Source: an uncultured bacterium
Lineage (GTDB): Bacteria > Verrucomicrobiota > Verrucomicrobiia > CAIQCK01
Length of the DNA stretch: 64,000 nucleotides
Assembly: GCA_903870275.1 (NCBI GenBank)
Contig: CAIQCK010000026.1
Span: 1 to 64,000, forward strand
Direction: 5' to 3'
The position numbers and the translations under genes were made by a program. Under the pieces are notes generated by a model. It saw nothing but the letters and a program-made list of their open reading frames with translations. It did no database searches and was not told where the DNA came from. Positions 1 to 9,647 of this stretch are shown one piece after another (position 1 is the first letter of the stretch; every line of letters begins with the position of its first letter).

Positions 1-396
1 CCGCAGCCGACGGATGCGTTGCCGGCGTGCGATTATCTGGCGGTGACGTGGACGGTGGCGGAGGCGAAGGCGCTGGCGGATGTGCTCACGCCGGGCTGCG
101 ACAGCCGGACGGACTGGTATCCCTACGCGAAGGATTTCGACTCGATCTACGCGCCGCTGATCCGCAAGGGCGCGCCGGCCTACGACAGCCGGCGGCTGGG
201 GAGCTATTTCCTGACGGAGATCGGGGGCAAGAAGGTGTTGTGCTACAAGTCGGAGCTGCACATGAGCCAGGACGGCCCGAAGCTGCCGGTGCGGTTGTTG
301 TGGAAACAGTTGATCGCCGAGACGCAGCCGAAAATGGTGATCACCACGGGCACGGCGGGCGGCATCGGCGGCGGGGATAGGTCTTGCCGGACATGA
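1..396 (+). pseudogene. Truncated nucleosidase/phosphorylase-like gene, 5' end outside window
   Basis: The reading frame is open from base 1, so the true start lies to the left. The protein has the look of the nucleoside phosphorylase/nucleosidase superfamily: a DYLAVTWT strand, a WYPYAKDF segment, GKKVLCYKSELH, and the glycine-rich TTGTAGGIG turn near residue 120. Family members continue for another hundred or more residues past that turn, with the base- and ribose-binding part. Here the frame ends a few residues later with GDRSCRT and a TGA stop. I infer a 3' truncation, probably by a deletion that joined this gene to the leu promoter region. An alternative is a frameshift, but no matching continuation was recognised downstream. 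Confidence 0.5.
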
Positions 397-461
397 CGGT
401 CTTCCGAGTATCACAAAGCGCGGGTGGTGGTCAAGCGCGGGCGACGTGTCGGGGAAAATCG

Positions 462-490
462 TTGACGTGGCGGCGGCGAGGGTTTATGGT
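462..490 (+). promoter_or_regulatory. Sigma-70-type promoter of the leucine leader/leuA
   Basis: TTGACG at 462-467 and TATGGT at 485-490 are separated by exactly 17 bp. Transcription would start near 497, only a few bases before the leader peptide ATG at 501, so the leader may be translated from a nearly leaderless transcript. The promoter lies directly upstream of an attenuator, which supports its assignment. Confidence 0.65.
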
Positions 491-500
491 GCGCGCCGTG

Positions 501-575
501 ATGAACGCCTTGCAACTTACCGGCTTGGGGCTGCTGCTACTGCGGCGGCGGTCGGTGGGTTGTGTCTCGGCGTAG
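501..575 (+). CDS. leuL: Leucine leader peptide (attenuator, leuL-like)
   Basis: A 24-codon frame starts with ATG and ends with TAG at 573-575. It contains four consecutive leucine codons (ctg ctg cta ctg, 531-542), with more leucines just before. The layout TG-(L)G-LLLL-RRR-SVG resembles the enterobacterial leuL peptide, which has TGLLLL followed by RGRPVG. A ribosome waiting for leucyl-tRNA at these codons would leave the downstream RNA free to pair differently and avoid the terminator at 597-627. No Shine-Dalgarno sequence is seen; the promoter geometry suggests leaderless initiation. leuA follows 120 bp after the stop. Confidence 0.8.
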   Translation: MNALQLTGLGLLLLRRRSVGCVSA

Positions 576-630
576 CACAGAGACCATTTCGATCAACCCA
601 TCGGCCGCGAGGCCGGTGGGTTTTTTTATT
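550..630 (+). terminator. leuA attenuator: terminator and competing antiterminator
   Basis: The terminator stem pairs 597-606 with 611-620 (10 bp, one G-T wobble, GCGA loop) and is followed by seven T residues at 621-627. A competing helix can form between 550-561, just after the leucine codons, and 595-606: 12 bp including two wobbles. The segment 551-561 is a near copy of the 3' arm of the terminator, which is what alternative pairing requires. Both structures use the same 595-606 strand, so they are mutually exclusive. This fits ribosome-mediated attenuation of leuA. Confidence 0.8.
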
Positions 631-695
631 GCGTGACAACAGGAACCGAAAAGTTGAAAGCTGGGAATTGACGGCAAGAAAGGCTGGTTAAGAAC

Positions 696-2255
<1,560 letters not shown>

Positions 2256-2324
2256 AGCGCGACGACGCGATTGAACGCTGCCCGCTTCACTCTGTGAACC
2301 TCCATTCGCAACGCGAGGCCATAG

Positions 2325-2403
2325 CTGGGAGCGGCGACGTCCACGTCGCCGTCGCTGTCATGACCCGACCGCGCTGCGGCGACGTGGACGTCGCCGCTCC
2401 CAG
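2325..2403. repeat. Interspersed inverted repeat, 26-bp perfect arms
   Basis: 2325-2350 and 2378-2403 are exact reverse complements, with core GGCGACGTCCACGTCGCC. Related copies lie at 54958-55025 and 55138-55205, far away inside the phage-tail module. Here the element sits between the convergent leuA and hydrolase genes, where it could act as a two-way terminator, although no T-run is present. Confidence 0.8.
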
Positions 2404-2438
2404 CCAAGCTCATGCGCGGCGCGATGGCGTGTGAGGCG

Positions 2439-3239
2439 TCACAGCGTCCGCTGGAACCACGCGACGGTGGCTTCGATCACGCGCGCTTCGAGCGCGACGT
2501 TGGCGTAGGTGTGGTCGGCGAAGGGGACGATGAACTTCTCGACGCGCCGGCCCGGCGTCGCACGCGCAGCGGCCTCGAACACATCCGCCTGCGCCACCGG
2601 CACGGTTTCATCGGCGGTGCCGTGCGCGATGAAGACCGGGCACTGTGATCGCGCCAGATCGTCGGCGGGGCGCATCGTTTCGAACTCCTTGACGAACGCG
2701 GCACTGACCTTGTTGCCCATCCGGTCCGCCCAGCCGTGTTTCGCCAGATGCTCCACGCTCTCGGGCGAGCCGACAACGCTCAGCACCTCCGGGCCGTTGG
2801 CCACCGCGGACCAGAGCGTCAGCGAGCGCACCCGCGGCTCGCCCGCCGCGAGATGGCACGCCACCGCGCCGCCCATGGAAAGCCCGATCACGCCCACGCG
2901 GCCCGCGTCCACGCCCGGCTGGCGCAGCAGCGTGTCGAACGCCACGCGCGCGTCGTGCCGCCAACCGTTGACGGTGGCCTGTTCAAACTCGCCGCCGCTG
3001 TCGCCGCTGCCGCGAAAATCGAACCGCATCGCGATGAAACCGGCGCGCGCCAGAGCGCGGGCGGTTTTCACGAACACCCGGTGCGCCTCCATTTTCTGGC
3101 CGGTGAAGCCGTGGAGGAAGAGGACGGCCGGATTTTGGATTTTGGATTTTGGATTTTGGATTGCTGGCGGCGGCTCCGGCCGGTGCAGCATGCCGACCAG
3201 TTGAAAACCATCACTGTCGAAAACAAAAGGTGTTTCCAT
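2439..3239 (-). CDS. Alpha/beta-fold hydrolase (serine hydrolase, S33/dienelactone-hydrolase-like)
   Basis: A cytoplasmic alpha/beta hydrolase of 266 residues. HGFTG forms the oxyanion region, GLSMGG is the nucleophile elbow (catalytic Ser near residue 150), HGTADETV holds the likely Asp, and FADHTY supplies the His. Substrate unknown; such proteins are esterases, acyl-peptidases or related enzymes. Residues about 25-37 (IQNPKSKIQNP) are encoded by a 7-bp-period repeat (3133-3163) that also occurs inside the NlpC gene near 50755, so this loop is a repeat insertion rather than part of the fold. The gene converges on leuA and diverges from the Sua5 gene. Confidence 0.85.
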   Translation of the reverse strand: METPFVFDSDGFQLVGMLHRPEPPPAIQNPKSKIQNPAVLFLHGFTGQKMEAHRVFVKTARALARAGFIAMRFDFRGSGDSGGEFEQATVNGWRHDARVAFDTLLRQPGVDAGRVGVIGLSMGGAVACHLAAGEPRVRSLTLWSAVANGPEVLSVVGSPESVEHLAKHGWADRMGNKVSAAFVKEFETMRPADDLARSQCPVFIAHGTADETVPVAQADVFEAAARATPGRRVEKFIVPFADHTYANVALEARVIEATVAWFQRTL

Positions 3240-3425
3240 TTTTTAAAATCTTCGAATCACGAATTACCAATCACCAATTACGACTCACGAACACGAAGTC
3301 GCGAGACATAATGAAGCTGTGTTTGACGTGATTGTCCAATCGCGGCGGCGCAAGTCAACGGCAATCACGGCGCGGGCGGGCTTGCTTTCAGCGGACGGTT
3401 CCGGTATGAGCGCCGCCGTTCGACC

Positions 3426-4415
3426 ATGATTCTCAAAACCGACCCGACCTCGACCGAACCGACGCCCGCGGTAACGCGCGCGGCGGCGGTCCTGCGCGCC
3501 GGCGGGTTGGTGGCGTTCCCAACCGAGACGGTCTATGGCCTCGGCGCGGTGGCGACCGACGCGCGGGCCGTGGCGCGCATCTTCGAGGCGAAGGACCGGC
3601 CGCACTTCGACCCGCTCATCATCCACCTCGGTTCGGCGGACTGGCTGGATCGCTGCGTCGCGTCCGTGCCGCCGGAAGCGGGACGGCTGGCGGAACGGTT
3701 TTGGCCCGGCCCGCTGACAATGGTACTGCCGAAACGCGAGAATATTCCCGACATCGTCACGTCAGGCCTGCCGACCGTGGCAGTGCGGATGCCGGCGCAT
3801 CCGGTGGCGCGCGCGCTCATCCACGCGACCGGCGCTCCGGTGGCCGCGCCCAGCGCAAACCGTTTCGGTCAACTCAGCCCGACCACGGCGCAAGCGGTGG
3901 AGGAGGAACTTGGCCAGCGGGTGGATCTGATTCTCGACGGCGGTCCGACGCAACACGGGATTGAGTCAACGATCATCGCGCTCGGTGAAACCGGTCCGCG
4001 ATTGCTGCGGCCGGGACCGGTCACGCTGGAGGAACTGCGCGAATGCCTCGGCCGCGAAGTGATTGTGGCCACCGGACCGAGCGCGACGCCCGAATCGCCG
4101 GGCATGCTGCTCCGCCACTACGCGCCGCGCACGCCGCTGCGAATCCTCGATTCATCGACCGCCGCCACGACGACGCGAGACCGTCGCGTTGGACTGCTGG
4201 CGTTTCGTGCTGCGCCGGCGTCGCGCGATTTTGCCGTCGTCGAAACGCTGAGCGCCACCGGCGATCTGCGCGAGGCGGCGGCGAATCTGTTTGCCGCGTT
4301 GCGCCGGCTTGACGCTGCCGGCGTGGACGAGATCATCGCCGAGCCGGTTCCCGAAACCGGCCTCGGCCGCGCCATCATGGACCGCCTGCGCAAAGCCGCC
4401 GCTCCGCGCGCGTGA
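3426..4415 (+). CDS. L-threonylcarbamoyladenylate synthase, Sua5 type
   Basis: Makes threonylcarbamoyl-AMP from threonine, bicarbonate and ATP, the first step of the t6A37 modification of ANN-decoding tRNAs. The N-terminal YrdC domain (about residues 15-200) shows GGLVAFPTETVYGLG, KDRPHFDPLIIH, PGPLTMVL and the PSANRFGQLSPT loop that closes the active site. After a linker with PESPGMLLRHYAPRTPL, the C-terminal Sua5 domain follows to residue 329. That two-domain length is typical of Sua5 and not of short TsaC. Start ATG at 3426 lies directly before the conserved domain. Confidence 0.92.
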   Translation: MILKTDPTSTEPTPAVTRAAAVLRAGGLVAFPTETVYGLGAVATDARAVARIFEAKDRPHFDPLIIHLGSADWLDRCVASVPPEAGRLAERFWPGPLTMVLPKRENIPDIVTSGLPTVAVRMPAHPVARALIHATGAPVAAPSANRFGQLSPTTAQAVEEELGQRVDLILDGGPTQHGIESTIIALGETGPRLLRPGPVTLEELRECLGREVIVATGPSATPESPGMLLRHYAPRTPLRILDSSTAATTTRDRRVGLLAFRAAPASRDFAVVETLSATGDLREAAANLFAALRRLDAAGVDEIIAEPVPETGLGRAIMDRLRKAAAPRA

Positions 4416-4471
4416 GGCCCCGTCAATTGAGATAGACGGCGGGCGGCTGCGCCGCTACAAGAATTGCGTCG

Positions 4472-5389
4472 ATGGACTTTCCTCTCTGGATTTGGGCTGT
4501 CTTCATCGCCAGCGTGCTGGCGCTGCTGGCGCTGGACCTTGGCGTGTTTCACCGCAAGGCGCACGCCGTGTCGCTGCGCGAGGCGGCGGTCTGGACGGCG
4601 GTGTGGGTGACGCTGTCGGTGCTGTTTGGCGGTTGGGTCTGGTGGCGTGGCGGCGCGGAACCCGGCCTCCAGTTTTTCACCGGCTATGCCGTCGAGTATT
4701 CGCTGAGCGTGGACAACATTTTCGTCTTCGTGCTGCTCTTCAACTACTTTGCCGTGCCGGCGGAGTATCAACATCGCGTGTTGTTCTGGGGCATCCTGGC
4801 GGCGCTGGTGATGCGCGGTGTGTTCATCGCTCTGGGCGTGGTGATCATCGAACGGTTCGCCTGGGTGTTGTATGGGTTCGGCGTGTTTCTGGTGTTCACC
4901 GGCGTGCGGATGTTTCGCCACAAAAGCATCGAGGTCCATCCTGAACAAAATCCCGCGGTGAAACTTTGCCGGCGCTGGCTGCCATTCACGCCGGGCTGGG
5001 TCGGCCCGAAGTTCTTTGCGCGGCAGGACGGGCGGCTGATGGCGACGCCGCTGTTCCTGGTGTTCGTGGTGGTGAACGTCACCGACGTGGTCTTCGCCAC
5101 GGACTCGATCCCGGCGGTGTTCGCGATCACGTTGAACCCGTTCCTCATCTTCACCTCGAACATCTGCGCGGTGATGGGCCTGCGCTCGCTTTACTTCCTG
5201 CTGGCCGGCGCGATGAACCTGTTCGTCTATCTGCAACAGGCTCTGGCGGTGATCCTCACCTATGTCGGCGTGAAGATGCTGGTGGTGCGCTGGCTCCACA
5301 TTCCAACGCCGGTTTCGCTCGGCTTCATCGCCGCCGTTTTGGCGGTGGCCATGGTGGCCTCCCTGGCCGCCCGCCGCAGCGAAAACTAG
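4472..5389 (+). CDS. TerC/Alx-family integral membrane protein
   Basis: A 305-residue polytopic membrane protein with about nine hydrophobic segments. The family signatures are visible: EYSLSVDNIFVFVLLF near residue 75 and VNVTDVVFATDSIPAVFAIT near residue 200, both carrying the conserved intramembrane acidic residues. TerC/Alx proteins are linked to manganese export or tellurite resistance and often help to metallate secreted enzymes. The gene follows the Sua5 gene by 56 bp on the same strand, with no room for a yybP-ykoY riboswitch. Substrate not shown by sequence. Confidence 0.9.
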   Translation: MDFPLWIWAVFIASVLALLALDLGVFHRKAHAVSLREAAVWTAVWVTLSVLFGGWVWWRGGAEPGLQFFTGYAVEYSLSVDNIFVFVLLFNYFAVPAEYQHRVLFWGILAALVMRGVFIALGVVIIERFAWVLYGFGVFLVFTGVRMFRHKSIEVHPEQNPAVKLCRRWLPFTPGWVGPKFFARQDGRLMATPLFLVFVVVNVTDVVFATDSIPAVFAITLNPFLIFTSNICAVMGLRSLYFLLAGAMNLFVYLQQALAVILTYVGVKMLVVRWLHIPTPVSLGFIAAVLAVAMVASLAARRSEN

Positions 5390-5435
5390 ATGCCTTTAGT
5401 TCACCCTCCGGACACTTTGGCCATAGCGGCCATTG

Positions 5436-5449
5436 TTGACGCACGTCAA
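5436..5449. promoter_or_regulatory. FNR/FixK-like operator before the iron-sulfur gene
   Basis: TTGAC-GCAC-GTCAA is a perfect palindrome of the Crp/FNR/FixK half-site type. Its centre at 5442.5 would lie at -41.5 if transcription starts near 5484, the class II activator position. TAGGGT at 5472-5477 sits where the -10 element is then expected. The gene it precedes encodes a ferredoxin-like protein, which fits oxygen- or redox-responsive control. Confidence 0.5.
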
Positions 5450-5488
5450 TGCGCTTCCGCGGGACATAGGCTAGGGTGTGGCCACAGT

Positions 5489-6367
5489 ATGAAGCGAAAG
5501 ATCATCGAGATAGACGACCGGAAATGCAACGGCTGCGGCCTGTGCATCCCCGCGTGCCCCGAGGGCGCGATCCAGCTTATTGACGGCAAGGCGCGGCTCA
5601 TCAGCGACTTATGCTGCGACGGGCTGGGCGCTTGTCTCGGCCATTGTCCCGAAGGCGCCATCGCCATCGAGGAACGCGAGGCGGCGCCCTACGACGAGCG
5701 GCAGGTCATGGCCAACATCGTCAAGCAAGGCCCGAACGTGATTCGCGCGCACCTGAAACACCTGCGCGACCACAGTCAGGACGCTTTTTTGGCGCAGGCC
5801 GTCGCGATGCTCGAAGAAAACGGCATCCCGAACCCGCTTCAGCAGGAGAACCAACCCATGTCACACACGGAACCCGTCACCCTCCACGCGTCGCACTCCC
5901 CTGCCCACGCCGGCTGCCCCGGCGCGCGCTCGGTGGCGTTCGACGCCCCGCCCGCGGCCGGCGGCAACGAAACCGGCCGGCGCCCATCGCAACTCACCCA
6001 CTGGCCGATCCAGTTGCACCTCCTGTCGCCCGCCGCGCCGCAATACCAAGGCAAGGACCTGTTGCTCGCGGCCGATTGCGTGGCCTTCACGGTCGGCGAT
6101 TTTCACAAAGACCACCTGAAAGGCCGCTCCCTCGCCATTGCCTGCCCCAAGCTCGACGAGGGACAGGAAATCTACATCGAAAAACTTTGCGCGCTGATAG
6201 ACACCGCGAAGATCAACACGCTGACCGTGATGATCATGCAGGTGCCGTGCTGCATGGGTCTGCTGAAGCTCGCCCAAACCGCCGCCGCCCAGGCCAAGCG
6301 CAAGGTGCCGATCAAGTGCATCGTCGTCAGCCTCCGCGGCGAGATTTTGCAGGAGGAATGGGTTTAG
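5489..6367 (+). CDS. 2[4Fe-4S] ferredoxin-domain protein with a conserved C-terminal domain
   Basis: 292 residues from ATG at 5489. The N-terminus holds a dicluster-type ferredoxin: CNGCGLCIPACPEGA (near 15-27) binds one cluster, and LCCDGLGACLGHCPEGA (near 44-58) the second, which has an expanded cysteine spacing. A low-complexity linker with many His and Pro follows (about 115-175). The C-terminal part contains CVAFTVGDFH, CPKLDEGQEIY and VPCCMGLLKLA, a conserved cysteine-containing domain often found fused to such ferredoxins in anaerobes. It is likely a cytoplasmic electron-transfer or redox-sensing protein; the partner is unknown. An upstream in-frame ATG at 5390 would place the FNR-like site inside the gene, so 5489 is preferred. 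Confidence 0.8.
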   Translation: MKRKIIEIDDRKCNGCGLCIPACPEGAIQLIDGKARLISDLCCDGLGACLGHCPEGAIAIEEREAAPYDERQVMANIVKQGPNVIRAHLKHLRDHSQDAFLAQAVAMLEENGIPNPLQQENQPMSHTEPVTLHASHSPAHAGCPGARSVAFDAPPAAGGNETGRRPSQLTHWPIQLHLLSPAAPQYQGKDLLLAADCVAFTVGDFHKDHLKGRSLAIACPKLDEGQEIYIEKLCALIDTAKINTLTVMIMQVPCCMGLLKLAQTAAAQAKRKVPIKCIVVSLRGEILQEEWV

Positions 6368-6489
6368 CTGAGCACGACCGGCAACCAGCCGGCGTTTATG
6401 AAGCTCGGCTGAGCTTCTCAATGGCGGTATTGGCGGTGAAGCCCATCGGAATTGCTCAACCGTTTGCAACCTGATATGATAACAAATGA

Positions 6490-7260
6490 ATGCTACCGCG
6501 CGAAACATCCATCGGTTTGCTGCTTGCACATGTCCACGATGAATTCGGTCCCGACTGTTGGCTTGCACCGGCCACGGGTCATGCCGAGAAAACTCAAGCT
6601 TTGTGTCAGCTATTAAAAGACGCCGTTTTAGATCTTTGTAGAATGAGTGAAAAGCTCCTGCGAATTCAGGTGACGAACCAACTGGATATTTCCGCCAGCT
6701 ACTTCCCTAAACCCGGCTCGTTAATATGCTCCGCGCTTTTAGCTAAACCTGGTATTGAACATCCTAAGCTTTGCTTGGAAGCGACATTGGTAGGCTTTGG
6801 GTGGCACGGTCCAGAGTCGATTCAATTGGAGTTGAACATCGGTTACGAGCACACAAAGACCTATCGATGGCTGGTTGCGAACTGGAGACGACCCCTCTCG
6901 CTGATGTTACAGCCATTGGGTTTGGAGATTTGGGACAATGGTGTTCCCTTTGCCGCACAAGGTGCTGTGAAACCGGAATACCGTGGAAAAGATGTGCTGC
7001 GTCGTACCGAGAATTATCTAGATCGTAGCGAAGGCGATGATAATCAAACCTTCTCTTTTCAAACCAATATTTACCGTGACACTTCGGAACAACATGCAGC
7101 ATTGGTGATGGCCGTTTTCTTGGCCGTGTACGACTCACTGGTGCTGATGCTCTCCAAGCGCGCGAAACCCGATCACCTTTTGAAGCATTTTCTTAATCTG
7201 CGCCCTCACTTACCGCGAATTTCTTTTCGCGCAGCTAATGCGTTCCCAGAATTCCTATAG
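6490..7260 (+). CDS. Hypothetical protein, lower GC than surroundings
   Basis: A 256-residue protein with no domain that I recognise. It looks soluble, with mixed alpha/beta character and a hydrophobic stretch near the C-terminus (LVMAVFLAVYDSLVLML). Base composition and codon use are clearly more AT-rich than the flanking leu, terC and glyS genes, which suggests recent acquisition together with the NYN gene that it faces. Starts at 6490 (ATG) or 6643 (MSEKLL) are both possible; the longer frame keeps its composition throughout. No function is proposed. Confidence 0.6.
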   Translation: MLPRETSIGLLLAHVHDEFGPDCWLAPATGHAEKTQALCQLLKDAVLDLCRMSEKLLRIQVTNQLDISASYFPKPGSLICSALLAKPGIEHPKLCLEATLVGFGWHGPESIQLELNIGYEHTKTYRWLVANWRRPLSLMLQPLGLEIWDNGVPFAAQGAVKPEYRGKDVLRRTENYLDRSEGDDNQTFSFQTNIYRDTSEQHAALVMAVFLAVYDSLVLMLSKRAKPDHLLKHFLNLRPHLPRISFRAANAFPEFL

Positions 7261-7309
7261 CGGCCGGCGGACTTCGACCAACTTGAGTTCCGTTCAGTCG
7301 GATAGGCGC

Positions 7310-7405
7310 CTATTTCTCCGCTTCCGCAATCTTCGCCGTCAGGTTCTTGATCGCGATACCCTCCTGCGTGAGCGTGTTGCGGTCAGGAAGGGTGACGGTG
7401 TTTTT
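7310..7405 (-). pseudogene. Duplicate of the 3' end of glyS (about 31 codons)
   Basis: On the minus strand this stretch reads KNTVTLPDRNTLTQEGIAIKN and onward to KIAEAEK and a TAG stop. It matches the last residues of the glycyl-tRNA synthetase at 8059-8155 at roughly 85 percent nucleotide identity over about 90 bp. The frame is intact but has no start. The copy lies just downstream of the NYN gene, so that gene is flanked by two copies of the glyS 3' end. Confidence 0.8.
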
Positions 7406-7414
7406 GGTTCGCAG

Positions 7415-8026
7415 CTATTTCCCTGCGACTGTCGAATTTGCTGCTGCGACATCCGATTGGAGCTGTTTTCGGTATTCCTCCCGGGTCTTGCTCGTCATGT
7501 TTGCGCCTATGGGAAAAAAACGGTCGAACTCGCGTTTGAGATCCGGGTTGATGCTTGTATCAAAGAAACAGCCGAATATCTGTGCTCCATAGCGTTTAGC
7601 TTCTTGAACGACGCTGATGAAGTCCTCGTCGCCTGTCACAACTATGCCGATGTCGAAGTTGCGGCTAAATGCTTCGACCAGCAGATGGGTAGTTAACGCG
7701 ATATCAACACGCTTCTCTCTGCCTTTTGACTTGGGAAAGATCACAGGTGTCAGCTGCGCTTCCCGAAGCTTACCCTCGTAGGACTTGAGACCTTCTCCGC
7801 TGCCTTGGATCGATGCAAACCAAGAATGGCGGATTGCCCGCGTGCTTCCGAGTTCACCACATGTGTTGTAAATCAAGTCCCGACATAAAGTGATTGCCAT
7901 GTCGGGAGGCTTTTCGGCCCTAAAGGGAACATCGAGGAACCTGCTGAGTTCGATTAACAGGTTCGACCCGTCGATGAAACTCATCACCTTCAGATCTTCA
8001 AACCGTCTGCTCGCGTTGAGATTCAT
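7415..8026 (-). CDS. NYN-domain (LabA/DUF88-like) putative RNase
   Basis: The 203-residue protein has the NYN/PIN-like nuclease layout: SFIDGSNLL (Asp19) on strand 1, KRVDIALTTHLLVEA (Asp108), and VVTGDEDFISVVQEAKRYGAQIFG (Asp133, Asp135), which together supply the acidic metal-binding residues. NYN proteins are metal-dependent RNases in RNA processing or in defence/toxin settings. GC content is low relative to glyS. The gene follows glyS by 32 bp on the same strand and is bounded on the far side by a glyS 3'-end duplicate at 7310-7405. This indicates insertion as a unit behind glyS. Whether it is toxic or housekeeping cannot be told from the sequence. Confidence 0.85.
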   Translation of the reverse strand: MNLNASRRFEDLKVMSFIDGSNLLIELSRFLDVPFRAEKPPDMAITLCRDLIYNTCGELGSTRAIRHSWFASIQGSGEGLKSYEGKLREAQLTPVIFPKSKGREKRVDIALTTHLLVEAFSRNFDIGIVVTGDEDFISVVQEAKRYGAQIFGCFFDTSINPDLKREFDRFFPIGANMTSKTREEYRKQLQSDVAAANSTVAGK

Positions 8027-8058
8027 GGGCCTGCCTCCCGGAACTCGTTACGTTCTCG

Positions 8059-9555
8059 CTACTTCACCGCTTCCGCAATCCTCGCCGGCAGGTCCTTGAT
8101 CGCGATGCGCTCCTGTTTGAGCGTGTCGCGGTCGCGCAGGGTGACGGTGTCCTTCATCTCGGGGCCTTTTTCGCCGAGCGTGTCGAAGTCAATCGTCACG
8201 CAGAACGGCGTGCCGGCCTCGTCCTGGCGGCGGTAGCGGCGGCCGATGGCGCCCGCCTCGTCGTAGAACGAGACGAACTGATCGCGCAACGTGTGGAAGA
8301 CTTCCTTCGCCTTCTCGACGAGCGCGGGCTTGTTCTTCAGCAGCGGGAAGACGGCGACCTTCACCGGCGCGATGCGCGGGGCGAACCGCATGACCACGCG
8401 GCTCTCGAAACCCTGCGGCGGCTGCTTGCCGTGCTCGGCGGGGATCGGCGCGGAACCGGCGCTGTCGCTGGTCGGCGCCCATTCCTCGTAATAGGCGTTG
8501 CAAAGCAGCGCCAACGCGATGCGGTCCACGCCGGCCGACGGCTCGACGACATGCGGGATGAATCGCTCCTTGGTCGCGTCGTCGAAATACTCCATGGACT
8601 TGCCGCTGTGCGTCTGGTGCTGCGTGAGGTCGAAGTTGCCGCGCGCGGCGATGCCCTCCAGCTCCTGCGAGCCGAACGGGAAATCGAAATACACATCCAC
8701 GCACGCGCTGGCGTAGTGAGCGAGTTCCTCCTTCTTGTAGATGTAAGGCTTCAGCTTGCTCGCGGGCAGGCCGATGCTCTCATACCACTTCATCCGCTCC
8801 TTGACCCAATACTCGTGCCACTGCGCGTCGGTGCCGGGCTTGATGAAGAACTCCAGTTCCATCTGCTCGAACTCGCGCGAGCGGAAGGTGAAGTTGCGCG
8901 GGTTGATCTCGTTGCGGAACGCCTTGCCGATCTGCGCGATGCCGAACGGCACCTTTTGCCGCGCGCAGGAGAGGACGTTTTGGAATTGCGCAAAGATGGC
9001 CTGGGCCGTTTCGGGCCGCAGGTAGGCGACGTTGGAGGCATCCTCGACCGGGCCGATGAAGGTCTTGAACATCAGGTTGAACGCACGCGGCTCGGTGAGC
9101 TGATCGCTGCCGCAGGCGGTGCATTTCGCGCCGGCGGGCAGGCGAAACTGTTTCATGGCGGCGCTGCCGGTTTCGACGGTTTCGAGCTTGAGGCCGAGTT
9201 CCTCGCAGAGCTGGTCGGCGCGGAAACGCTTCTTGCACGCCTTGCAGTCCACCATCGGGTCGGTGAACGAATCCACGTGGCCGCTCGCCTTCCAGATCGC
9301 CGGGTGCATGATGATGGTGGCTTCGAGGCCGACGACGTCGTCGCGCTTCTGGACCACGTCGCGCCACCAAGCGTCCTTGATGTTGCGCTTCAGCTCGCAG
9401 CCGAGGGGACCGTAGTCCCAAAAACCGTTGATGCCGCCGTAGATTTCCGAGGACTGGAAAATGAAACCGCGCCGCTTGCAAAGCGCGACGATTTTCTCCA
9501 TCAAGGCGTTCGCGCCCTTTTCCGCAGCTTTTTCAGGTGATTTATTGTCAGCCAT
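8059..9555 (-). CDS. glyS: Glycyl-tRNA synthetase, single-chain alpha2 type
   Basis: Charges tRNA-Gly with glycine. The 498-residue class II enzyme is of the archaeal/eukaryotic-like single-chain type found in several bacterial phyla, not the alpha2beta2 form. Visible signatures: GFIFQSSEIYGGINGFWDYGPLG, a CKACKKRF...CTACGSD four-cysteine zinc site (about 103-150), motif 2 KAFRNEINPRNFTFRSREF, motif 3 SAGVDRIALALL, and the C-terminal anticodon-binding domain (about 390-498). The start ATG at 9555 gives a short lysine-rich leader before the first conserved helix. The last 30 codons are duplicated at 7310-7405. Confidence 0.96.
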   Translation of the reverse strand: MADNKSPEKAAEKGANALMEKIVALCKRRGFIFQSSEIYGGINGFWDYGPLGCELKRNIKDAWWRDVVQKRDDVVGLEATIIMHPAIWKASGHVDSFTDPMVDCKACKKRFRADQLCEELGLKLETVETGSAAMKQFRLPAGAKCTACGSDQLTEPRAFNLMFKTFIGPVEDASNVAYLRPETAQAIFAQFQNVLSCARQKVPFGIAQIGKAFRNEINPRNFTFRSREFEQMELEFFIKPGTDAQWHEYWVKERMKWYESIGLPASKLKPYIYKKEELAHYASACVDVYFDFPFGSQELEGIAARGNFDLTQHQTHSGKSMEYFDDATKERFIPHVVEPSAGVDRIALALLCNAYYEEWAPTSDSAGSAPIPAEHGKQPPQGFESRVVMRFAPRIAPVKVAVFPLLKNKPALVEKAKEVFHTLRDQFVSFYDEAGAIGRRYRRQDEAGTPFCVTIDFDTLGEKGPEMKDTVTLRDRDTLKQERIAIKDLPARIAEAVK

Positions 9556-9647
9556 AAGGCCGCGGACTATGGCGGAAAAACGGCGCGGAGTCTAGAGCGG
9601 AGAGTGAGGGCGCGGTTTGAAGCGTTGTTCAGCGCGTGCACGTTCTG

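Noticed and set aside
4416..4471. Manganese (yybP-ykoY) riboswitch before terC
   Set aside because: Only 56 bp separate the stop of the Sua5 gene and the terC start, too short for the element, and no matching sequence was seen.
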